Assembly (NCBI GenBank): GCA_023436485.1 | Contig: JAEZIU010000085.1 | Coordinates: 1-10,888, forward strand | Reading direction: 5' to 3' | Source: Bacillota bacterium | GTDB lineage: Bacteria > Bacillota > Clostridia > Acetivibrionales > DSM-1351 | DNA: 10,888 nt | Shown here: positions 7,605 to 10,888 of the stretch, piece by piece | Numbering within the stretch: position 1 is the first letter of the stretch | How the letters are laid out: each line of letters opens with the position of its first letter | The notes under the pieces: generated by a model | What the model was told of the DNA's origin: nothing | The model's input: only the letters and a program-made list of their open reading frames with translations | Database searches by the model: none | Position numbers and translations under genes: made by a program

Positions 7605-8465
7605 ATGGCTCAAACCAGCGGAATAAATGGATCACCTACTATAGACCAAATAATTGAAAGTACCAAGAGTAAGCAGGATGCAGCTGCCAGAAAAACCGGC
7701 GGCGAGCTTGGAAAAAATGATTTTCTTAATCTTTTGGTAACACAGTTAAGGTATCAGGATCCATTGAAACCTGTAGATGATAAAGAGTTTATCGCTCAAA
7801 TGGCTCAGTTCAGCTCTCTGGAACAAATGCAGAATATGAACGGTTCAATGACCAAATCTCAGGCATTTACCCTGATAGGAAAGGTTATTACAGCCACAAC
7901 AACAGATGATAAAACACTAGAAGTAAATTCTCTACAGGGAACAGTTACAAGCGTTAAGATGAAGGATGGAAAAACCTTTGTTGTGGTTAATAACAAAGAC
8001 GTTGATGTAGATAGTATTACTCAGGTTGATGATGCACTTTCAAATTCATACACAAACCTGTCTGACTATTCAAATCTGTTAGGCTATAAAGTAAAAGGCG
8101 CGGTATATGATTCATCCAACGGCAACGTTATTTATCTCTCAGGAAATGTTAAGCAGATTCAGAGGGGTGCCAACGAAGACTATGCGGTAATGGACGGTGT
8201 AAATACTGAAATTGCCGAAGTAACAGGCTCAACAGCTGTAGATCCTAATTATCTCAAGAACTATCTTGAACAAAAGGTAAACGGAACAACCGAAGCAGAT
8301 AAGCAGGTTAAGGTAACCATAAAGGATAGTGCTACAGGAGCAAAGGTACCTGTTACAGCGACACTGAAGAGCTACAGTATAGATGAAAACACAGGTAAGG
8401 TAACCGCAGTACTTGATAATATGTATATATCAGTGTACAGTGTATCAAATATACAAAAGCCGTAG
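7605..8465 (+). CDS. flgD: FlgD, hook-capping / hook assembly scaffold protein
   Basis: FlgD forms the temporary cap under which FlgE subunits polymerise, and is itself exported by the flagellar type III system. The 286-residue product has the conserved N-terminal region (about residues 33-80) with LGKNDFLNLLVTQLRYQDP and DDKEFIAQMAQFSSLEQMQN, the FlgD signature. After this come three consecutive beta-rich segments, at about 90-141, 158-208 and 220-283. Each starts with a Leu-x-x-Lys-Val-like motif and ends in a (I/V)-x-x-V strand. In known FlgD structures this part holds Tudor-like and Ig-like domains; the three-fold look here is my own reading. Start ATG 7605 has AAGGAG eight bases upstream (7591-7596). 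The spacing to fliK is 15 bases. Identity is secure; the domain division of the C-terminal half is not. Confidence 0.95.
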   Translation: MAQTSGINGSPTIDQIIESTKSKQDAAARKTGGELGKNDFLNLLVTQLRYQDPLKPVDDKEFIAQMAQFSSLEQMQNMNGSMTKSQAFTLIGKVITATTTDDKTLEVNSLQGTVTSVKMKDGKTFVVVNNKDVDVDSITQVDDALSNSYTNLSDYSNLLGYKVKGAVYDSSNGNVIYLSGNVKQIQRGANEDYAVMDGVNTEIAEVTGSTAVDPNYLKNYLEQKVNGTTEADKQVKVTIKDSATGAKVPVTATLKSYSIDENTGKVTAVLDNMYISVYSVSNIQKP

Positions 8466-8505
8466 GCAGACACATTGGGAGTTGCTAAGTGAGAGAAGGT
8501 GAGTT

Positions 8506-8907
8506 ATGGTAATCAATAATAATTATTCAAACAGGATAATTAAGCCGCCATTAACAACCGGGAAGGTTCAAACAGGGAATCCCAGAAATGTCAATAATAA
8601 TTCTGCAGGAGTTAACTTTGAAAATTTTCTTCAGCAGGCAATTGACAAGGGTTCCGGAGTTAAATTTTCAAAGCATGCTGAAATGAGAATGCAAGCCAGA
8701 AATATTGATCTTACCCAGACTCAAAAGGAAAAGATCAGTAATGCAGTTTCAAAAGCTCAGCTCAAAGGGATTAAGGACTCGCTGGTAATACTTGATGACA
8801 TGGCATTTGTTGTTAATGTAAACAGCAAAACGGTTGTAACGGCAGTGAACAATAGTGAATTAAAAGAAAACGTATTTACAAACATTGATGGTGCAATTTT
8901 TGCATAG
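8506..8907 (+). CDS. Small conserved flagellar operon protein of unknown function (TIGR02530-like)
   Basis: The 133-residue product resembles the family annotated simply as 'flagellar operon protein' (TIGR02530), found between flgD and flgE in Clostridia and some other Firmicutes. It has a polar Asn-rich N-terminus (about residues 1-50) and no signal peptide or membrane segment. A conserved core begins KFSKHAEMRMQARNIDLT (from residue 53), continues as a helix (KEKISNAVSKAQLKGI), and ends in two beta strands, SLVILDDMAFVVNV and KTVVTAVNN. The disordered N-terminus would suit an export substrate or an adaptor, but nothing in the sequence proves secretion. Start ATG 8506 has GAAGGTGAG just upstream (8494-8502), at rather short spacing. 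It lies 40 bases after flgD and 99 bases before flgE, so a role in hook assembly or its regulation is a context-based inference. The biochemical function is not known to me. Confidence 0.82.
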   Translation: MVINNNYSNRIIKPPLTTGKVQTGNPRNVNNNSAGVNFENFLQQAIDKGSGVKFSKHAEMRMQARNIDLTQTQKEKISNAVSKAQLKGIKDSLVILDDMAFVVNVNSKTVVTAVNNSELKENVFTNIDGAIFA

Positions 8908-9006
8908 CACAATAAAACTCGGCTGGACCCTAACGGGAGGCTGAAAGAATGTTCCCGAACGACGGACGGAACAATAAGATACCTTAAATGAGGGGGTCAA
9001 TAAATT
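8908..9006 (+). promoter_or_regulatory. flgE leader region with GGA motifs and two ribosome-binding-like sites
   Basis: This 99-base gap contains four GGA triplets (8925, 8936, 8964, 8968), a GTTCC/GGAAC inverted repeat (8951-8955 with 8968-8972), and two purine-rich sites. One is GGGAGG at 8935-8940, placed before a 12-codon ORF. The other is GAGGGGG at 8990-8996, ten bases before the flgE ATG. I see no convincing sigma-A or sigma-28 promoter here. A regulatory role is only inferred. Confidence 0.35.
8949..8987 (+). other. Possible 12-codon leader ORF upstream of flgE
   Basis: ATG 8949 opens a frame for MFPNDGRNNKIP and ends in TAA at 8985-8987. GGGAGG lies eight bases upstream, better placed than the site of flgE itself. 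The stop is 19 bases before the flgE ATG, so ribosomes finishing this ORF would be close to the flgE start. It may equally be a chance ORF, as no conservation can be judged from one sequence. Confidence 0.25.
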
Positions 9007-10374
9007 ATGATGAGATCTATGTTTTCTGGTGTTTCAGGACTAAAGGCACACCAGGCAAAAATGGACGTTATAGGTAATAACGTTGCAAATGTAAACACAA
9101 TAGGTTTTAAAGCAGGAAGAGTAACCTTCCAGGAAATATTCAACCAGACATTGAGAGGTGCCGGAGCACCTGATGCCGCCACTGCAAGAGGTGGTACAAA
9201 CCCTATGCAGATTGGTTTGGGTATTGCAGTTGGTTCAATCGACAACCAAATGACAGGCGGAAGTCCCCAAAGAACTGATAACCCTACTGACTTGTCTATT
9301 CAAGGAGATGGTTTCTTTATAGTGAAGGGTTCAACTGCTGATACTTTTAAATTTACCAGGGCAGGAAACTTTGGTCTGGACAAGTTGGGAAATCTGGTAT
9401 CCGGTGACGGTATGAATGTGTATGGCTGGACTAGTTATAAGCCGCAAGAAGATGGTTCCGTTAAATTTGATACCGAAGCTGAAATAACTCCTATTAATCT
9501 TTACTCTGATGTAACCAACGGCAACAAGAAGATTATAGCGGCGAAAGCTACTGGCTATGCAGAGTTTTCAGGAAATCTGAATTCTAAGTTTGCACCAGTG
9601 GCTGATACTGCAGACGCTCAGTTCTCAGTTCCTTTTACGATATATGATAGTCTTGGCAATCCACATGAGCTTTCATTAAACCTCAAGAAAACACATGCAG
9701 GAGATGACATACCTGCAAAGGACGCAGATGGTAAGGATATTACGGTTACAGGTACAACCTGGACATACACTGTCACAGACAAGACTGGAAAAATACCATA
9801 TGCGACTGCGGGTGGTGCAGATCCTATAGTTAATTTTAATTCAGAAGGTAAAATAATAGTTGGTACTGATGCAAAAGAACAGGTCGAGTTAACTTTCACC
9901 CCGGGTGCTAATAGTGGTACTGCCGATGTTAAGGTAAAGCTTGATTTCAAAAAAATGACTCAGTATGCTGCGGACTGCTCCGTTAAACCATCCAACATTG
10001 ACGGATATACAACAGGTAATCTTGTTACCTTCAACGTAGGTTCAGATGGTATGCTAACAGGCGTATACAGCAACGGTCAGCAGCAACCTCTGGGACTTAT
10101 AGCACTGGCGGGCTTTGATAATCCTGCCGGTTTGCAAAAGGTTGGCGGAAACCTGTTTATACCGACAACTAACTCCGGTGACTTTAATAAAGGTGTACCG
10201 GCTGGTTCACAGGGAGTGGGTACATTGAGCCCGGGAACTCTGGAAATGTCCAATGTAGACCTTTCAAGGGAGTTTACTGATATGATCGTTACACAGAGAG
10301 GTTTCCAGGCAAACAGTAGAATAATAACAACATCAGATGAAATGTTGCAGGAGCTTGTAAACCTCAAGAGGTAA
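9007..10374 (+). CDS. flgE: FlgE, flagellar hook protein
   Basis: FlgE polymerises into the hook, the universal joint between rod and filament, after export through the basal body. The 455-residue product has the rod/hook N-terminal signature SGVSGLKAHQAKMDVIGNNV followed by ANVNTIGFK (residues 7-35). A central FlaE-type hook domain follows (SVPFTIYDSLGNPHELSLNL and following). The C-terminal rod/hook domain ends NVDLSREFTDMIVTQRGFQA and SDEMLQELVNLKR, which form the amphipathic helices that line the hook channel. Its length and FlaE domain favour FlgE over FlgG, although older Bacillus annotation used the name flgG for this position. ATG 9007 is chosen because GAGGGGG lies ten bases upstream; ATG 9010 is the only close alternative. 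There is a single cysteine, Cys324, in a conserved segment (TQYAADCSVKPSN). A long stem-loop follows the stop codon. Confidence 0.95.
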   Translation: MMRSMFSGVSGLKAHQAKMDVIGNNVANVNTIGFKAGRVTFQEIFNQTLRGAGAPDAATARGGTNPMQIGLGIAVGSIDNQMTGGSPQRTDNPTDLSIQGDGFFIVKGSTADTFKFTRAGNFGLDKLGNLVSGDGMNVYGWTSYKPQEDGSVKFDTEAEITPINLYSDVTNGNKKIIAAKATGYAEFSGNLNSKFAPVADTADAQFSVPFTIYDSLGNPHELSLNLKKTHAGDDIPAKDADGKDITVTGTTWTYTVTDKTGKIPYATAGGADPIVNFNSEGKIIVGTDAKEQVELTFTPGANSGTADVKVKLDFKKMTQYAADCSVKPSNIDGYTTGNLVTFNVGSDGMLTGVYSNGQQQPLGLIALAGFDNPAGLQKVGGNLFIPTTNSGDFNKGVPAGSQGVGTLSPGTLEMSNVDLSREFTDMIVTQRGFQANSRIITTSDEMLQELVNLKR

Positions 10375-10388
10375 TTATTAGTTAATAA

Positions 10389-10432
10389 TTACTACTATAG
10401 ACTAAGGCTTAAAGCCTAGTCTATAGTAGTAA
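10389..10432 (+). terminator. Long stem-loop downstream of flgE (attenuating terminator or RNA-processing/stability hairpin)
   Basis: A 16-base arm at 10389-10404 is perfectly complementary to 10417-10432. The structure continues after a bulged A (10405) as GGCT/AGCC, closing on the 3-base loop TAA. The hairpin has 20 base pairs in all and lies 14 bases after the flgE stop. The bases after it (AAAATATCGATTTTGG) hold only a short, delayed T-run, so it is not a classical rho-independent terminator. It could stop some transcripts or protect the 3' end of the hook mRNA. Confidence 0.6.
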
Positions 10433-10502
10433 AATATCGATTTTGGTCCTGTTTTGTAAATTTGTTGAGATTTATCTATTGTGTTTTTGGAGCAAAAATA
10501 TT

Positions 10503-10700
10503 ATGATAAGATTAACTAAGTTAAACAAGACACCATTTGTCTTGAACAGTGATTTAATAGAGAGTTTCGAGAGTACACCCGATACAATTTTAACACTTAC
10601 CAACGGTAAAAAATATGTAGTTTGTGAGAGCGTTGATGAAGTCGTTAAAAAAGTAATTCAATTTAAAGCTGGTATTTTAAAATATGCTAATGAAAATTAG
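10503..10700 (+). CDS. flbD: FlbD/SwrD family small flagellar protein
   Basis: The 65-residue product (MIRLTKLNKTPFVLNSDLIE then SFESTPDTILTLTNGKKYVV) shows the FlbD family pattern: a start with I-x-L-x-x-L-N, F-x-LN-x-D-x-I-E, then a T-x-x-x-L-x-NG-K-x-Y-V-V beta hairpin and a C-terminal helix. The B. subtilis homologue YlzI/SwrD, encoded between flgE and fliL, increases motor power for swarming, apparently through the stators; I infer a similar role. ATG 10503 is chosen because it gives the family's usual size and GGAG lies ten bases upstream (10489-10492). An upstream in-frame ATG at 10443 would add 20 residues unlike the family and would start almost at the hairpin. No signal peptide or membrane segment is present. 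It is separated from flgE by 128 bases holding the stem-loop, and from fliL by 107 bases. Confidence 0.9.
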   Translation: MIRLTKLNKTPFVLNSDLIESFESTPDTILTLTNGKKYVVCESVDEVVKKVIQFKAGILKYANEN

Positions 10701-10744
10701 CCCAGAAGTTCTAGATAATGAGATAAACCGTAATAAATAATGTG

Positions 10745-10772
10745 TTGACATTTTATATGCTAATGTAATTAT
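10745..10772 (+). promoter_or_regulatory. Candidate sigma-A promoter upstream of fliL
   Basis: A perfect TTGACA -35 box at 10745-10750 is followed after 16 bases by AATTAT (10767-10772, 4 of 6 matches to TATAAT). A TG dinucleotide in the extended -10 position (10764-10765) strengthens it. The predicted transcript start would be near 10779, leaving a short leader before the fliL start at 10808. Such an internal promoter would let fliL and downstream genes be transcribed independently of flgE. It has not been tested. Confidence 0.45.
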
Positions 10773-10807
10773 TTGCTGGATACATAAGCTTGAAGGGGGA
10801 AAAAAAT

Positions 10808-10888
10808 TTGGAGGGAAAAAGCAGCTATTTTATTTTATTGGTGATTGTAGCTTTTTTATCTATAACACTTGCTTTCCTTGCAATAGGG
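10808..10888 (+). CDS. fliL: FliL, flagellar basal-body-associated protein (3'-truncated by window edge)
   Basis: Only the first 27 codons are visible. They encode a short polar start, MEGKSS, followed by a hydrophobic membrane segment (YFILLVIVAFLSITLAFLAI) that continues to the edge. The start is TTG at 10808, with GGGGG (10795-10799) eight bases upstream. FliL is a single-pass membrane protein that surrounds and supports MotAB stators. The name rests on gene order, since fliL follows flbD in Bacillus and Clostridia, and on the N-terminal membrane anchor. The diagnostic periplasmic domain is outside the window, so another small membrane protein cannot be excluded. Confidence 0.75.
   Translation, partial: MEGKSSYFILLVIVAFLSITLAFLAIG

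Noticed and set aside
10431..10444. AAAATATCGATTTT as a second small hairpin or the U-tract of a terminator
   Set aside because: The stem is only five A-T pairs, overlaps the large hairpin arm, and the T-run is short and not adjacent to the long stem.
10443..10502. 20-residue N-terminal extension of FlbD from ATG 10443
   Set aside because: It starts almost in the hairpin, has no ribosome binding site, and adds residues unlike the family; ATG 10503 gives the normal 65-residue protein.
1..10888. Mobile elements, CRISPR arrays, tRNA or rRNA genes, or cargo genes between the flagellar genes
   Set aside because: Reading the window showed no transposase, repeat-spacer array, or tRNA/rRNA-like segment. 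Genes are tightly packed, collinear with known flagellar operons, and uniform in composition.

Overview
This window is a stretch of a large flagellar (fla/che-type) operon. All recognisable genes are on the + strand, and none shows a frameshift. The AT-rich sequence, strong AGGAGG-type ribosome binding sites, frequent TTG starts and the gene order fliF-fliG-fliH-fliI-fliJ-motE/ylxF-fliK-flgD-(flagellar operon protein)-flgE-flbD-fliL point to a low-GC Gram-positive bacterium of the Clostridia. A Ruminiclostridium/Clostridium cellulolyticum-like organism is my best guess, from protein flavour only. The order matches the Bacillus subtilis fla/che operon, with an extra small gene between flgD and flgE.

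Layout: 1-1487 is the 3' part of fliF (MS ring). 1514-2533 is fliG (rotor switch). 2526-5127 is the export ATPase module fliH, fliI, fliJ. 5114-5980 is a membrane-anchored MotE/YlxF-family protein. 6051-8907 is the hook-assembly module: fliK (hook length), flgD (hook cap) and a small conserved protein of unknown role. 9007-10374 is flgE (hook). A long perfect stem-loop follows at 10389-10432. Then come flbD/swrD (10503-10700), a candidate internal promoter, and the first 27 codons of fliL running off the window.

How the genes work together: FliF forms the basal-body ring on which FliG assembles and receives torque from the stators. FliH and FliI energise and regulate type III export, with FliJ as the central stalk/escort. 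FlgD caps the growing hook made of FlgE, and FliK measures it. FlbD/SwrD, MotE-like and FliL are linked to stator function.

The window is mostly ordinary flagellar housekeeping, and I saw no new defence, mobile or biosynthetic system. Points worth a second look are the post-flgE hairpin; a 12-codon ORF with a good Shine-Dalgarno and clustered GGA motifs in the flgE leader; three apparently repeated beta modules in FlgD; the HAxxRMxxRxI motif of the unknown gene; the single cysteine of FlgE; the use of TTG starts for four genes; and the candidate promoter upstream of fliL.
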